This document shows positions 8,089 to 17,540 of a stretch of DNA of 64,000 nucleotides, piece by piece (within the stretch, counting starts at the first letter, position 1; each line of letters starts with the position of its first letter). The notes under the pieces are model-generated. The model ran no database searches, was not told the DNA's origin, and worked only from the letters and a program-made list of their open reading frames with translations. Made by a program: the position numbers and the translations under genes. The stretch comes from Aerococcus christensenii (GTDB lineage: Bacteria > Bacillota > Bacilli > Lactobacillales > Aerococcaceae). The stretch spans positions 1,570,921-1,634,920 of the forward strand of contig NZ_CP014159.1 in the NCBI RefSeq assembly GCF_001543105.1, written 5' to 3'.

Positions 8089-8653
8089 AGCTACCCTTCG
8101 CCATCAAATCAAAAAAAAACGCCCTTTACTCTCTCCTGCTTATTACGATAAAGCTAATAAAATCATTAGCAATCGAATCTTAAACTTAGATATTTTCCAA
8201 TCCGCTCAAACGATTCTGGCTTTCTCTGCGATGACTTATGAATTTGATAGCTCTATCCTTCAACAGAAAGCCTACCAGCAAGGGAAAAAATGGCTTCTTC
8301 CTCGCGTTCAAGGCAAATCACTAAGTTTGCATGCAGTGACTCCTGGTCAAACCTTAGAACTCTCTTCCTTTGGGATTCAAGAGCCCCCTCTTTCTGTCCC
8401 AACTACCTCTCTTCAAGACGTAGACCTCATCATTCTTCCCTGTCTAAGCTGTAACCATTTTGGAGAGAGACTAGGATATGGGGGAGGATATTACGATCGT
8501 CTTTTGATGCACTATACTGGGGCTACCCTTCTTCCTTACTTTGAAAAATTGATGGTAGAGGTCATTCCTACTGATCGCTACGATCGAAAGGCAGACCTCG
8601 TGGTTACAGAAAAAGGCCTCTTTCAAGGCCTCACTTCCAAAGTATCACTCTAA
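8081..8653 (+). CDS. 5-formyltetrahydrofolate cyclo-ligase
   Basis: A cytoplasmic ATP-dependent enzyme (190 residues) that converts 5-formyltetrahydrofolate to 5,10-methenyltetrahydrofolate, returning a dead-end folate to one-carbon metabolism. The C-terminal signature RLGYGGGYYDRLL, just after the LIILPCLSCN strand, is diagnostic. A basic N-terminus (LRHQIKKKRP) contributes to the ATP site in this family. The ATG at 8081 has AGAAAGGA about 8 nt upstream and overlaps the end of nth by 8 nt, so the two genes are translationally coupled. Usual gene names are fthC, ygfA or yqgN. Confidence 0.9.
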   Translation: MDKATLRHQIKKKRPLLSPAYYDKANKIISNRILNLDIFQSAQTILAFSAMTYEFDSSILQQKAYQQGKKWLLPRVQGKSLSLHAVTPGQTLELSSFGIQEPPLSVPTTSLQDVDLIILPCLSCNHFGERLGYGGGYYDRLLMHYTGATLLPYFEKLMVEVIPTDRYDRKADLVVTEKGLFQGLTSKVSL

Positions 8654-8668
8654 GTAGAAGAAACATCA

Positions 8669-9151
8669 TTAACGGATTAAGTCCGCCGTTTGACAAGCTA
8701 GGAAGTTCACTAACTCTATAGGATTAACAATAATTTGCTTGCCACGTTCTCCTCCTGAAATATAAATCTTTTCTTCTTGTAAACAGTCTTCCTGAATCCA
8801 AGTTCGGAAGGCTGTTTTCATGCCAAGAGGCGAACAGCCCCCACGAACATATCCTGTTAATCCTAAAAGTTCTTTGACATGGACTAATTCTAAGTTCTTA
8901 GTCCCTACTTGTCGGGCACATTTCTTTAAGTCCAATTCTTGATCAATAGGAATCACTAATACCACAATTTCTTTATCATGTGTCCGGGCAACTAGCGTTT
9001 TATAGATTGCGCGTCCTTCTTCTGCTTGTTTTTGATAGTGATGCTGTCCGGTGACATCCTCCTCATCATACTCGAAAGTATTCACTTCATAAGCAATATG
9101 CGCTTGATCTAATTGGCGCATAGCGTTTGTCTTTTTGATTTTTTTAGACAT
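8669..9151 (-). CDS. ybaK: Cys-tRNA(Pro)/Cys-tRNA(Cys) deacylase YbaK (EbsC)
   Basis: A small trans-editing protein (160 residues) of the YbaK/ProX family that hydrolyses mischarged Cys-tRNA(Pro). The family motifs YVRGGCSPLGMK near residue 103 and ISGGERGKQI near residue 132 are intact, including the catalytic-site lysine after GRAIYKTL. It overlaps the end of nnrD by 8 nt on the same strand, so the two form an operon. It converges with fthC across a 15-nt gap in which I see no clear terminator. Confidence 0.88.
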   Translation of the reverse strand: MSKKIKKTNAMRQLDQAHIAYEVNTFEYDEEDVTGQHHYQKQAEEGRAIYKTLVARTHDKEIVVLVIPIDQELDLKKCARQVGTKNLELVHVKELLGLTGYVRGGCSPLGMKTAFRTWIQEDCLQEEKIYISGGERGKQIIVNPIELVNFLACQTADLIR

Positions 9152-10013
9152 TTTTTCCCTCCAAATTTTTCATCACTTCTGGCAGACTAGCTGCTAATCG
9201 ACTAGGAATCACAACATAGTCCTTCTGATAGATCAGATCTGCCGCATAACTATGCAAGAAAACACCACTTAATACAGCTGAATCCACCGATTGAAATTGG
9301 CCCACAAGGCCCGCTAAAATTCCGGTTAAAGTATCTCCCATGCCGCCAATCGCCATCCCTGGATTGCCTCTTGTATTTTCATAAATGAGTCCTTGGCGCC
9401 CTAAAAACACCTGACTAGGTGCTCCCTTTAATACAAGAGTAAGGTGTTTATTCTGGGCATAGTCTAAAACCTTTTCTTTATCCGTTGGAGCGATCTTTTC
9501 TTGGCAAAGTCTTCGCCATTCCCCCACATGAGGAGTGAAGATGAGTCCTTTGGCTTCTGATAAGAAAGCTAACTCATCCTCAAATTGACTATAGAGCGTT
9601 AAAGCATCCGCATCCAGAAGAACCACCTTCTCCTGAATAAGGGGCTGTAAAGCTTTCATAATCGCTATAAAACGTGAAGGCTCCCCCCCTAGACCAGGTC
9701 CGATGGCGAGGGTGTCTTTGTTCGCCATCAACTCACGCCAATCTTCTATAGCTTCCCAAGCCACTACCATAGCTTCTGGCCGTACACTATGGATAGCCGA
9801 CAAATTGCTGCCTGCTGTCGCAACCGTCGTGAGTCCAGCCCCACTCAAGATGCAGGCATTTGCCGCTAGTTGGATAGCTCCCCCCATCCTTTCATTGCCG
9901 CCAATCAAAAGAACATGTCCGAAGTTTCCCTTATAGACATCCTTCTCACGGCTCGGCCAATGGGCTTGGACTTCTTGTAAAGTGATTTTTCGACTGACTA
10001 AGTGACCTTCCAT
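9144..10013 (-). CDS. nnrD: ADP-dependent NAD(P)H-hydrate dehydratase
   Basis: A metabolite-repair enzyme of the ribokinase-like fold (289 residues) that dehydrates S-NAD(P)HX back to NAD(P)H using ADP. The characteristic parts are the N-terminal GNFGHVLLIGGNERMGGA segment, LAIGPGLGGE near residue 102, FTPHVGEW near residue 158 and the catalytic NPGMAIGGMGDTLTGILAGL near residue 217. This is the stand-alone dehydratase; the epimerase half (NnrE) is not fused and is not seen in the window. GAGGAGG stands upstream of the ATG. It is first in a two-gene unit with ybaK. Confidence 0.9.
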   Translation of the reverse strand: MEGHLVSRKITLQEVQAHWPSREKDVYKGNFGHVLLIGGNERMGGAIQLAANACILSGAGLTTVATAGSNLSAIHSVRPEAMVVAWEAIEDWRELMANKDTLAIGPGLGGEPSRFIAIMKALQPLIQEKVVLLDADALTLYSQFEDELAFLSEAKGLIFTPHVGEWRRLCQEKIAPTDKEKVLDYAQNKHLTLVLKGAPSQVFLGRQGLIYENTRGNPGMAIGGMGDTLTGILAGLVGQFQSVDSAVLSGVFLHSYAADLIYQKDYVVIPSRLAASLPEVMKNLEGKNV

Positions 10014-10106
10014 TCTAAGACCTCCTCTTGTGAGATTCTATGAAAATTTTACCACATCATCGCTTTCTTCACTAAGCTCTAACCCTCCGCTTCTAGAAAA
10101 AGGTCT

Positions 10107-10143
10107 AAAAAAGCTAGACAAGAAAGTGTACCTGCCTAGCTTG
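10107..10143 (-). terminator. Terminator downstream of gdhA
   Basis: On the minus strand AAGCTAGGC and GTCTAGCTT form the stem, followed by six T residues. It is placed 24 nt past the gdhA stop codon. Confidence 0.75.
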
Positions 10144-10166
10144 GATAAAAATTCTATCGTAATTTT

Positions 10167-11513
10167 TTAAACTAATCCTTGAGAAAACATCGCTTCTGCG
10201 ACTTTCTTAAAGCCTGCGATATTTGCACCAGCAATTAGGTTATCAGGATTATCTGTATAATCTTTAGCCGCTTGGGCACTAGTGTAATAGATGTCATCCA
10301 TAATGGTCTTCAATTGACGGTCAACTTCTTCAAAGGTCCAATGTATACGTTGGCTATTTTGAGCCATTTCTAGAGCGGATACAGCAACGCCTCCTGCATT
10401 GGCTGCCTTAGCAGGTCCTACGTAAACGCCTGCTTCAAGGAAGAGATCTGTTGCAGCCTTATCTAATGGCATATTAGCGCCTTCAGAAACAAAGCGTGCA
10501 CCATTTTGAATGGCTTGATGCGCCCCATCCGATTGCACTTCATTTTGGGTAGCACAAGGCATAATGACATCCACTGCCAAGTCCGCTGTCCACACAGAGC
10601 CTTCGTAGTAACGCGCAGATGGTCGTTCTTTAGCATAAGTAGAGATTCTCTCCCGTCTCTCTTCTTTGATGACTTTTAAGAGTTCGACATCAATACCTTC
10701 TTCATCAATGACATAACCGTTTGAATCGGAAGCTGTCAGAGGAATTGCCCCAAGCTCTGTAAGTTTTTCGATGGCATAGATCGCCACATTTCCAGCACCA
10801 GAAACCATTACTCGCTTACCGGCAAGTTCTTCCCCCTTAGAGGATAACATGTTTTCTAAGAAATAAACAGCTCCATATCCCGTTGCTTGGGTGCGCGTCA
10901 AAGAACCTCCATAGGTTAAAGGCTTTCCAGTTAACACGCCGTTTTCAAATTCACGCAGCCGTTTGTATTGGCCAAAGAGGTAGCCAATTTCGCGTCCTCC
11001 TACACCGATATCTCCTGCTGGAACATCTCGGTTAGGGCCGATATACTTTTGAAGTTCTGTCATAAAGCTTTGACAGAAGCGCATAATTTCTGCATCTGAC
11101 TTGCCCTTAGGATCAAAATCTGCGCCCCCTTTGCCGCCACCAATCGGTTGACCAGTTAAAGCGTTCTTAAAGATTTGTTCAAAACCTAAGAATTTTAAGA
11201 TAGACAAATTAACGGTAGGATGGAAACGTAAACCACCTTTGTAAGGACCAATAGCGGAATTAAACTGTATCCGATACCCCGTATTCACTTGCCAATGCCC
11301 TTGATCATCTTGCCAAGGCACTCTAAATTGGAATATACGTTCAGGAATAGCTATAAGCCCTAATAAATTAGCTTCTACATATTCTGGATGTTCCTCCAGA
11401 ACAGGGCCAATAGAATCTACAAATTCATGCAAAACTTGTAAAAATTCTGGTTCATTCGCGTATTTCTGATCCCAAATTTGACGCATATTTTGAATATAAT
11501 CCGTGGCTGTCAT
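10167..11513 (-). CDS. gdhA: NADP-specific glutamate dehydrogenase
   Basis: A hexameric-type glutamate dehydrogenase of 448 residues linking 2-oxoglutarate and ammonium to glutamate in the cytoplasm. The substrate-binding and catalytic region GGGKGGADFDPKGKSD near residue 126 carries the essential lysine and aspartate. The Rossmann fingerprint VMVSGAGNVAIYA lies near residue 235. Length and the N-terminal PERIFQFRVPW segment match the small NADP-dependent (anabolic) class. The gene is alone on its strand with its own terminator. The cofactor assignment rests on family resemblance. Confidence 0.93.
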   Translation of the reverse strand: MTATDYIQNMRQIWDQKYANEPEFLQVLHEFVDSIGPVLEEHPEYVEANLLGLIAIPERIFQFRVPWQDDQGHWQVNTGYRIQFNSAIGPYKGGLRFHPTVNLSILKFLGFEQIFKNALTGQPIGGGKGGADFDPKGKSDAEIMRFCQSFMTELQKYIGPNRDVPAGDIGVGGREIGYLFGQYKRLREFENGVLTGKPLTYGGSLTRTQATGYGAVYFLENMLSSKGEELAGKRVMVSGAGNVAIYAIEKLTELGAIPLTASDSNGYVIDEEGIDVELLKVIKEERRERISTYAKERPSARYYEGSVWTADLAVDVIMPCATQNEVQSDGAHQAIQNGARFVSEGANMPLDKAATDLFLEAGVYVGPAKAANAGGVAVSALEMAQNSQRIHWTFEEVDRQLKTIMDDIYYTSAQAAKDYTDNPDNLIAGANIAGFKKVAEAMFSQGLV

Positions 11514-11573
11514 TAAAATTCCTCCTTCTGTTTTTCAGAGTGCCTGTACTTATGAGGTAATCTTTCTGTCTCA

Positions 11574-12086
11574 CTATTCATCTTTTGAAAAATCCGCAGA
11601 AATCTTCTGCTTCTCTAAATTTTCTTGGTTTTGTTCAGTTAACTGGTCAAAGAAAGTCGCTCCAAGTTCTCTTTTAACGATCTCTACATGTGCCTTAGCC
11701 AATAATTCTATCGCATAGGGATGATTATGGTAATCATATAAATAAGTCACTTTCTTAATACCTGCTTGAATAATCTGCTTAGTGCATTGCAAGCAAGGAA
11801 AATGAGTCACATAAATATCTGCATTCTCTGTTGATACCCCAAACTTGGCACATTGAATGATGGCGTTCATTTCAGAATGAATCGTCCGTACACAATGACC
11901 ATCTTCGAGATAACACCCTTTATCTATACAATGCGTCTCTCCGCTAACAGAACCATTATAGCCACCAGCAATTATCCGATTTTCTCTGACAATAACAGCT
12001 CCCACCATTAAACGATGACAAGTCGATCGCATAGATAAGACCAAAGCTTGTGATAAAAAATATTGGTCCCAAGGAATCCGAACCAT
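11574..12086 (-). CDS. Deoxycytidylate (dCMP) deaminase, ComEB-like
   Basis: A zinc-dependent deaminase of 170 residues that converts dCMP to dUMP for dTMP synthesis. The zinc/catalytic motifs are TIHSEMNAI near residue 86 (His-x-Glu) and HFPCLQCTKQI near residue 113 (Pro-Cys-x2-Cys). An earlier cysteine/histidine-rich stretch GETHCIDKGC adds the second zinc-binding part typical of dCMP deaminases. The start at 12086 is preferred over 12110 because AGGAGGG is centred about 9 nt before it. In Bacillus the orthologue ComEB sits in a competence operon; here it is not linked to com genes. Confidence 0.88.
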   Translation of the reverse strand: MVRIPWDQYFLSQALVLSMRSTCHRLMVGAVIVRENRIIAGGYNGSVSGETHCIDKGCYLEDGHCVRTIHSEMNAIIQCAKFGVSTENADIYVTHFPCLQCTKQIIQAGIKKVTYLYDYHNHPYAIELLAKAHVEIVKRELGATFFDQLTEQNQENLEKQKISADFSKDE

Positions 12087-12185
12087 GAGTCTCCCTCCTT
12101 TATCTTCCAAATTTAGCTTATTGTATCACGAAATTTTCAACAAGCAATAATAAGTTCACCCAAGACTCCATATTCTTATCAAAAA

Positions 12186-12226
12186 AACTTAAAGCCTTTG
12201 CAGTTTCTGCGAGACTCTAAGTTTTT
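12186..12226 (-). terminator. Terminator downstream of the PNPOx-like gene
   Basis: On the minus strand AAAACTTAGAG and a CTTTAAGTTTT arm form an imperfect stem that ends in a T-run, 30 nt past the stop codon. Confidence 0.6.
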
Positions 12227-12255
12227 TATGATTTCTAATCACATGCGAGCTATTC

Positions 12256-12669
12256 TTATTTCCCAAAAGAAAAAGTTTCTTTGATGTGTTTTTGAAGGTG
12301 TTGATAGGAACCAGTTCCCTCATAAATTTGAAAGGCCTGCACTTTGAAACGTTCCCCCTCATCAGGATAAACATCTTTCACAAAAGGATTATCTTTCAGA
12401 ATACTTTCAAGGTGTTCCTTACCAATCGCGCGCACTTTTCCGGTTAAACGAATGACTTCTATACCGTCTTCTTTAATCATCCCTGTGACTGCAACGGATG
12501 GATTAGCTTCCAACTCTTCATAAAAGTGAGTAGTGGGAGCTGTCATAAAAAAAACGCCCTGCTCATTTGCTACTCCAACGTTTGCGTACCGAGCATCTGC
12601 ATGTCCCTCTTCATCTACCGTGGAGAACACACATGCGCCTATTTTAGCTAAAATATCCATATATTTCAT
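12256..12669 (-). CDS. Pyridoxamine 5'-phosphate oxidase-like FMN-binding protein
   Basis: A 137-residue single-domain split-barrel protein of the PNPOx-like superfamily. Landmarks are the N-terminal strand FSTVDEEGHADARYANVGVA, the central FFMTAPTTHFYEELEANPSVAV segment and the IRLTGKVRAI strand. Members bind FMN, F420 or heme. In Firmicutes this short form is usually annotated as a general-stress-type or pyridoxamine-oxidase-family protein of unknown substrate. The start at 12669 is taken because AAAGGAG lies 8 nt upstream; a longer frame from 12717 lacks a binding site. The gene is monocistronic and divergent from glyA. Confidence 0.8.
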   Translation of the reverse strand: MKYMDILAKIGACVFSTVDEEGHADARYANVGVANEQGVFFMTAPTTHFYEELEANPSVAVTGMIKEDGIEVIRLTGKVRAIGKEHLESILKDNPFVKDVYPDEGERFKVQAFQIYEGTGSYQHLQKHIKETFSFGK

Positions 12670-12819
12670 TGCTATCACTCCTTTTTTATTTTCTTTAGTA
12701 TACCATAAATTTCCCAAGTATAAGGAGCGCTTTCATTCCTGTTCCTCTCACTTTTTGGTATACGACAATTTCCCTCCTTGATATTCTTCTAAATAAATCG
12801 AATTTTCAGCGATAAGCCC

Positions 12820-12849
12820 TTGCTTTCACCAGATGATTCGGTTTATCAT
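12820..12849 (+). promoter_or_regulatory. Promoter of glyA
   Basis: TTGCTT at 12820-12825 and TATCAT at 12844-12849 are separated by 18 nt and lie about 40 nt upstream of the glyA start. Confidence 0.5.
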
Positions 12850-12887
12850 GGGAACATAATTAGCAAAAAGGCAAGGAGGCTTTCTTC

Positions 12888-14129
12888 ATGTGGATAAATG
12901 AAAAAAAAGACACTGAAGTATTTGAATGGATTGAAAAAGAAAAAGAACGTCAAGAACAAAGTATCGAGCTTATTGCTTCTGAAAATTTTGTCTCTGTGGA
13001 AGTTATGCAAGCTCAAGGGAGCGTTTTAACCAATAAGTACGCTGAAGGATATCCAAGTAAACGTTACTATGGCGGATGCCAAATGGTCGATCATATTGAA
13101 CAATTAGCCATTGATCGGGCTAAACAATTATTCGGCGCAGAATACGCGAATGTTCAACCTCACTCTGGCTCTCAAGCTAATAGCGCTGTCTTCCAAGCTT
13201 TCCTACAACCAGGAGATACTTTCTTAGGAATGAACTTAACCGAAGGCGGTCACTTAACTCATGGCTCTCCGGTGAATTTCTCTGGGAAACTCTACCATGC
13301 CATCCATTACGGACTAAACCCTCAAACAGAGCGCGTCGATTATGACCAAGTCAGAGAGCTTGCCCTCAAACATCATCCTAAGATGATTATTGCAGGTTTC
13401 TCAGCTTATTCACGTAGCTTAGATTTTAAAAAGTTCAGAGAAATTGCAGATGAAGTCGGTGCTATTTTAATGGTGGATATGTCTCATGTAGCAGGTCTTG
13501 TAGCAACTGGACTCTATCCGAACCCGGTTCCTTATGCAGATGTCGTCACAACTACTACCCACAAAACTCTTCGTGGCCCTCGGGGTGGTCTCATCCTTGC
13601 CAAAGAAGAATACGGCAAAAAACTCAACTCTGCTATCTTCCCAGGCAGCCAAGGAGGCCCTCTTGAACATGTCATTGCTGCTAAAGCCGTTGCCTTCTAC
13701 GAAGCCTTACAACCTGAATTTAAGACTTACTGTGAACAAATCATCAAAAATGCGAAAGCCATGGCCGAAGTCTTTACCAGAGATAACCCCGCCCGCCTCA
13801 TCACGGGAGGCACGGATAACCACCTCTTGTTAATTGATGTGACTGGATTCGGTCTTACCGGAAAAGACGCCGAACATATTCTCGACAGTATTCATATTAC
13901 GGCTAACAAAAATACAATTCCTAATGAAAAACAAAAGCCCTTTATTACAAGTGGAATTCGGATCGGAACACCTGCTATCACCACACGTGGATTCAAAGAA
14001 AAAGAAGCTCAACAGGTCGCTGAATGGATCATCACTGCTTTGGAAAATCCTAAAAATTCAGCTATATTGAAACAACTAAATGATGAAGTTCTCGCCCTAA
14101 CCACTCGCTTCCCTCTCTATGAAAAATAA
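12888..14129 (+). CDS. glyA: Serine hydroxymethyltransferase
   Basis: A PLP enzyme of 413 residues interconverting serine and glycine and feeding 5,10-methylene-tetrahydrofolate into one-carbon metabolism. The PLP lysine lies in [14 protein letters not shown] (Lys near residue 226). The N-terminal [26 protein letters not shown] and HSGSQAN motifs are intact. AAGGAGG precedes the ATG at 12888. It has its own promoter and a strong terminator. It acts in the same pathway as the folate cyclo-ligase at 8081. Confidence 0.95.
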   Translation: MWINEKKDTEVFEWIEKEKERQEQSIELIASENFVSVEVMQAQGSVLTNKYAEGYPSKRYYGGCQMVDHIEQLAIDRAKQLFGAEYANVQPHSGSQANSAVFQAFLQPGDTFLGMNLTEGGHLTHGSPVNFSGKLYHAIHYGLNPQTERVDYDQVRELALKHHPKMIIAGFSAYSRSLDFKKFREIADEVGAILMVDMSHVAGLVATGLYPNPVPYADVVTTTTHKTLRGPRGGLILAKEEYGKKLNSAIFPGSQGGPLEHVIAAKAVAFYEALQPEFKTYCEQIIKNAKAMAEVFTRDNPARLITGGTDNHLLLIDVTGFGLTGKDAEHILDSIHITANKNTIPNEKQKPFITSGIRIGTPAITTRGFKEKEAQQVAEWIITALENPKNSAILKQLNDEVLALTTRFPLYEK

Positions 14130-14137
14130 AATTTTTC

Positions 14138-14179
14138 AAAAAGCAGGCAGTCGCCCTAAAAGACGACTGCCTGCTTTTT
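14138..14179. terminator. Strong bidirectional terminator between glyA and the 560-residue membrane protein gene
   Basis: A perfect 16-bp stem (AAAAAGCAGGCAGTCG with CGACTGCCTGCTTTTT) encloses a 10-nt loop. A-rich and T-rich flanks let it work on both strands for the convergent genes. Confidence 0.92.
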
Positions 14180-14208
14180 ATATATAGAGATAAAAATTCC
14201 TATTCTCC

Positions 14209-15891
14209 TTATTTTAACAGATCCATTTTCTCTACTTTCCCGTCTTGAGCCACTTGTAACTTCACAGACGTATGAGGCACTAAGAAAGGTAATTCATCAT
14301 TTAATTGAATAGGCACTTGATAGATGACATTTCCAATCTTCAAATAATAAACCGTATTGCCGTCCTTAACTACTGCTTGGATCTGATCGGCTTGACCTTG
14401 GATTTCTTTGAGCTCTCCTTGGTCATGAACCTCTTTAAAGGTGATATGTTTGGCCTTACCGTATTGGCGAATCAATTCTCCCACTGAATTAGCAATCAAA
14501 ACATTCTGATAGTTGGCCACATCAATTAAGGCATACTGCTTAATCAATCCCGCCTGATCCTTCAAAGATAAGATATATAAAGGCTGGCCGTTCAAATTAA
14601 TCAGAAGAGGGAAGGTGGCTTTATAGCCCTTCTCTTGAACAGAACCTTCTGCTGATTTCATAGCAGAGTATTCTTCAGCGGCAGTCAATGGGTACATCTT
14701 CGCTTCTTTGGTTCGCATATTCACCAAAACAAATCCAATATTCGAAGCATCCGAAACGACTGATGTGACTCCTGTATAAAGATAGATGTCATTATTAATC
14801 GGCAAATAATTATAGCCTTCTGTCGGCTTGGTGACCCCTGTTTTAGAGAATTTTGAATTCCAAAAGCCGCCCTTATAGAGGCCATTCATTTGAAGTTGAT
14901 GGAGGATGAGATCTGAAGAATATACCCGATCAATCCAATGAGGGGCATCCTTTATATCATAAAATTGAGTCTGACCACTCACCGCATCCAATAAGACCAC
15001 ACCATTGACTTCCGGTTCTTTAAAAATAAACCGTTTCCGATAAGTCGTTGCCACATAGTAAGGATGTCCCGTATCGTCTACTTCAAAAGAAGGATGTCCA
15101 AACAAAGCAAAAGGATACTTAAACCGTAATCTTCGCTTAGCATTTCTATTCAGTAAATCATCATTGGTGTATTTCATTTTTTCTGGAAGATCAATCAACT
15201 GCGTCTCTCCCGAAACCATGTCCACCTGAATATAATTAGGAATACCTTCTTTATAATTGTTCAGCCACTTAAAAAAGCCCGCATATTCCAAAGGGGACAC
15301 TCGATAGGGACGCCCTTGAATATTAATCTGCGTATAATCACTAGCCGCTTCAAATTGAGAGACAATCTCTGAAAGTTCTCCTAGGCGTCGATTGCCTAAT
15401 AGAATAGCTGTATCTCGATCAATCAGAGGGATCTGGTTGACATTCGTCTCTGGGAAATCTTCCTTGAAGTCTTTGGTTTGTACATCAATCATATGTGCAA
15501 ACTGATCTGCCATAAAAAGAGGACTGCAAATCAATTGAACGCCGACATAGAAGACAACTAAAATTCCAAAGGCTTCCAAGAATAGTCGATATTTTTTGGG
15601 GAAAGGTCCCTTGTTTTCTACTTTTATTTTTATCTTCTTTTTAAAAAGTGTACCCTCCGTTTGCCAAACGATTCCACCCTGCTTAAAGGTATCAAATAAC
15701 AATTCAATAACTAAGCTTCCTATGAAAAGCCAGCCCAAAAATGCCCAAAAGGCAAAGGAGGCGTAATTTAACGGTGGAAGAAACAGATAGTAATAGACGC
15801 CCATGACAGCTAACCAAATCAGGTAAGCGATAAATCGCCCTTTATTGGAAGAAGACTTGAATGGACGCGAAGAATTGGTAACATCTTTCAT
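14209..15891 (-). CDS. Conserved membrane protein of unknown function with large extracytoplasmic domain
   Basis: A 560-residue protein I cannot assign. The N-terminus is cytoplasmic and polar. Two hydrophobic helices follow at about 20-66 (IAYLIWLAVMGVYYYLFLPP and FAFWAFLGWLFIGSLVIELLF), then a basic loop (KKKIKIK) and a third helix near 108-130. The remaining 430 residues are hydrophilic and probably outside the membrane, rich in repeated beta-type segments such as IQVDMVSGETQLIDLP and GVVLLDAVSGQTQFYD. These echo each other and suggest duplicated sandwich or propeller-like units. It has GGAGGG upstream of the ATG and is transcribed alone. A role in the cell envelope is a guess from topology only. 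Confidence 0.7.
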   Translation of the reverse strand: MKDVTNSSRPFKSSSNKGRFIAYLIWLAVMGVYYYLFLPPLNYASFAFWAFLGWLFIGSLVIELLFDTFKQGGIVWQTEGTLFKKKIKIKVENKGPFPKKYRLFLEAFGILVVFYVGVQLICSPLFMADQFAHMIDVQTKDFKEDFPETNVNQIPLIDRDTAILLGNRRLGELSEIVSQFEAASDYTQINIQGRPYRVSPLEYAGFFKWLNNYKEGIPNYIQVDMVSGETQLIDLPEKMKYTNDDLLNRNAKRRLRFKYPFALFGHPSFEVDDTGHPYYVATTYRKRFIFKEPEVNGVVLLDAVSGQTQFYDIKDAPHWIDRVYSSDLILHQLQMNGLYKGGFWNSKFSKTGVTKPTEGYNYLPINNDIYLYTGVTSVVSDASNIGFVLVNMRTKEAKMYPLTAAEEYSAMKSAEGSVQEKGYKATFPLLINLNGQPLYILSLKDQAGLIKQYALIDVANYQNVLIANSVGELIRQYGKAKHITFKEVHDQGELKEIQGQADQIQAVVKDGNTVYYLKIGNVIYQVPIQLNDELPFLVPHTSVKLQVAQDGKVEKMDLLK

Positions 15892-16002
15892 AAATGTCCC
15901 TCCTTTTCATTCAAGAGTCTTTATATTTCTTTTAGTATACCATAGGGTCACCAAAGAAAGTAAACGATTTCTCCCTTTGAAGAGATTTTGGTTTCACAGT
16001 GA

Positions 16003-16161
16003 TTAAGGGCTTGTCAAAGATCACTTGAAAAAACAGACGAAAGCTACGGCAAAATTCTCTTCAATCAGATCACAGGGAGAGAGTACATCACTTGCTTCGA
16101 TCAACAACCTCCAACACTTGAAGAAATTTTCAAAATGAAAGCAGGTGATCACAATGAATAA
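16003..16161 (+). pseudogene. C-terminal remnant of an ABC transporter ATPase (NatA-like)
   Basis: From 16003 to the TAA at 16159-16161 a frame without a start codon reads ...SLEKTDESYGKILFNQITG... and QQPPTLEEIFKMKAG, the usual tail of NatA-type exporter ATPases. A TGA at 16000-16002 and unrelated sequence lie before it. No Walker A, signature or Walker B motif exists upstream, so about 250 codons have been lost. The remnant overlaps the permease start by 8 nt, which is how an intact ATPase-permease pair would be arranged. Confidence 0.75.
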
Positions 16162-17440
16162 ACTTTGGATTGTTATCAAACACGTTTACCGGAAAAATGT
16201 CGCCAGAAAAGCCTTCATCTGGATGCTTTTCTCTCCTATTATTACCTTAGCTATTTGCTTAGCGATTGGATTTTTCATTGGCAAGTACGAAGGCGAAAAA
16301 ACAGCTACTGTTGCTCTTGTGGATGCCCCAACCACTCTGCAAGAAAAATTTCAAGCCAACGCCGGCAAGAATACTATTCGAACAGACTTAGATGAAAACC
16401 AAACCAAGGAAGCCTTAAAAACAGATAGCATCGATGGCTACCTCGTCTTAACTTCCAAAGATAAAGGCCTGAATCCTACCTTCTACAATAAGACCAACAG
16501 TAAAGATATTTCTCTGAAGCCGTTTGAAAATCTTTTAAACGACTTCATCCTTGAACAAAATATTTCAAAACTAGGACTCGATCCCCAGCAATTTAAAGCG
16601 ATCGCTCACTCGCAAGTACCTATTCAATCAGTCAGCTTTATCTACAAAAATGGCGAACTGGTTCCTGAAATTAAAGAAATGAAAGAAGTCTTCATCCGTA
16701 AGGGGATTGCTTATCTGACTTGTTTTATTGTCATGATGTTTATCTTCTCTTATGTGAGTGTCATTGGGCAAGAGATTGCCAGCGAAAAAGGTTCCAAGGT
16801 TTGTGAAATCATCCTCTCCTCTATACCTGCTAAGGCCTACTTTTTTGGAAAATTAGCTGCTATTGGTTTGATGGTTGTGACTCAAATTATAATCTATCTG
16901 CTGATTGGTGTACTCGTTTGGATGGGATTTCACTTGGATCTCTTCTCCTTGCCAAGTGAATGGACAGAGTTGCTTGCTCAGATTCACTTCAGCCAAGTGC
17001 TTCAAGAATCTTTGCCTTCCCTTCTCCTTGGGATTGTTTACGCGGTACTTGGTATTATCATCTACTCCCACTTAGCAGCCTCCTTAGGTTCCTTAATCTC
17101 CAAAACAGAAGAGCTTCCAAAAGCTATGATGCCTATTTCTATGTTAGGAGTGATCGGTTTTTACATCGGTATGTTTGCCATAACTTCTACCAATAATACC
17201 TTTGTCCGTATAGCCTCACAAATACCTTTCTTTACACCTTTTGTGATGCCTTTCCGCCTCAGCAACGCCTCTATTCAACCGCTCGAAATTACCCTATCCA
17301 TTGTTTTGTGCTTCATCTTTGCCATGGTCATTCTTACGCTTTCAGTCACTTTCTACAAGAGTAATATCTTAACCACGAGCGATAAGGGCTTTATAGATGC
17401 TATGAAGCGTTCTCTTACCCTCTGGAAAACTGAAAAATAA
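16154..17440 (+). CDS. ABC-2 type transporter permease (NatB-like), orphaned from its ATPase
   Basis: A 428-residue membrane protein with the ABC-2 layout. One N-terminal helix (about 20-42) is followed by a large extracellular domain (about 45-180), then a cluster of five hydrophobic segments from about 185 to 400. The region ASEKGSKVCEIILSSIPAKA, a family-typical coupling segment, precedes helix 3. The family exports Na+, peptides or drugs together with an ATPase. The partner gene upstream survives only as a short 3' remnant, so this permease either uses an ATPase encoded elsewhere or is on its way to decay. The start at 16154 has AGGTGA 6 nt upstream; a GTG at 16145 is the alternative. Confidence 0.82.
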   Translation: MNKLWIVIKHVYRKNVARKAFIWMLFSPIITLAICLAIGFFIGKYEGEKTATVALVDAPTTLQEKFQANAGKNTIRTDLDENQTKEALKTDSIDGYLVLTSKDKGLNPTFYNKTNSKDISLKPFENLLNDFILEQNISKLGLDPQQFKAIAHSQVPIQSVSFIYKNGELVPEIKEMKEVFIRKGIAYLTCFIVMMFIFSYVSVIGQEIASEKGSKVCEIILSSIPAKAYFFGKLAAIGLMVVTQIIIYLLIGVLVWMGFHLDLFSLPSEWTELLAQIHFSQVLQESLPSLLLGIVYAVLGIIIYSHLAASLGSLISKTEELPKAMMPISMLGVIGFYIGMFAITSTNNTFVRIASQIPFFTPFVMPFRLSNASIQPLEITLSIVLCFIFAMVILTLSVTFYKSNILTTSDKGFIDAMKRSLTLWKTEK

Positions 17441-17458
17441 TAGCATTGTAAACTTAGC

Positions 17459-17491
17459 TCCCAAAAAGTTTAAGCTTTTAGGGATCTTTTT
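17459..17491 (+). terminator. Terminator after the ABC permease gene
   Basis: TCCCAAAAAG and CTTTTAGGGA form a stem with a 6-nt loop, followed by TCTTTTTG. Confidence 0.65.
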
Positions 17492-17540
17492 GTATTGACA
17501 GAGAACGCCTGGTTCTTTTTCAAAAGATAGCTGTCTTCTT

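Noticed and set aside
12189..12374. Minus-strand 61-codon frame overlapping the PNPOx-like gene
   Set aside because: It is an alternative frame of the same strand over coding sequence and a terminator, with no start signal.
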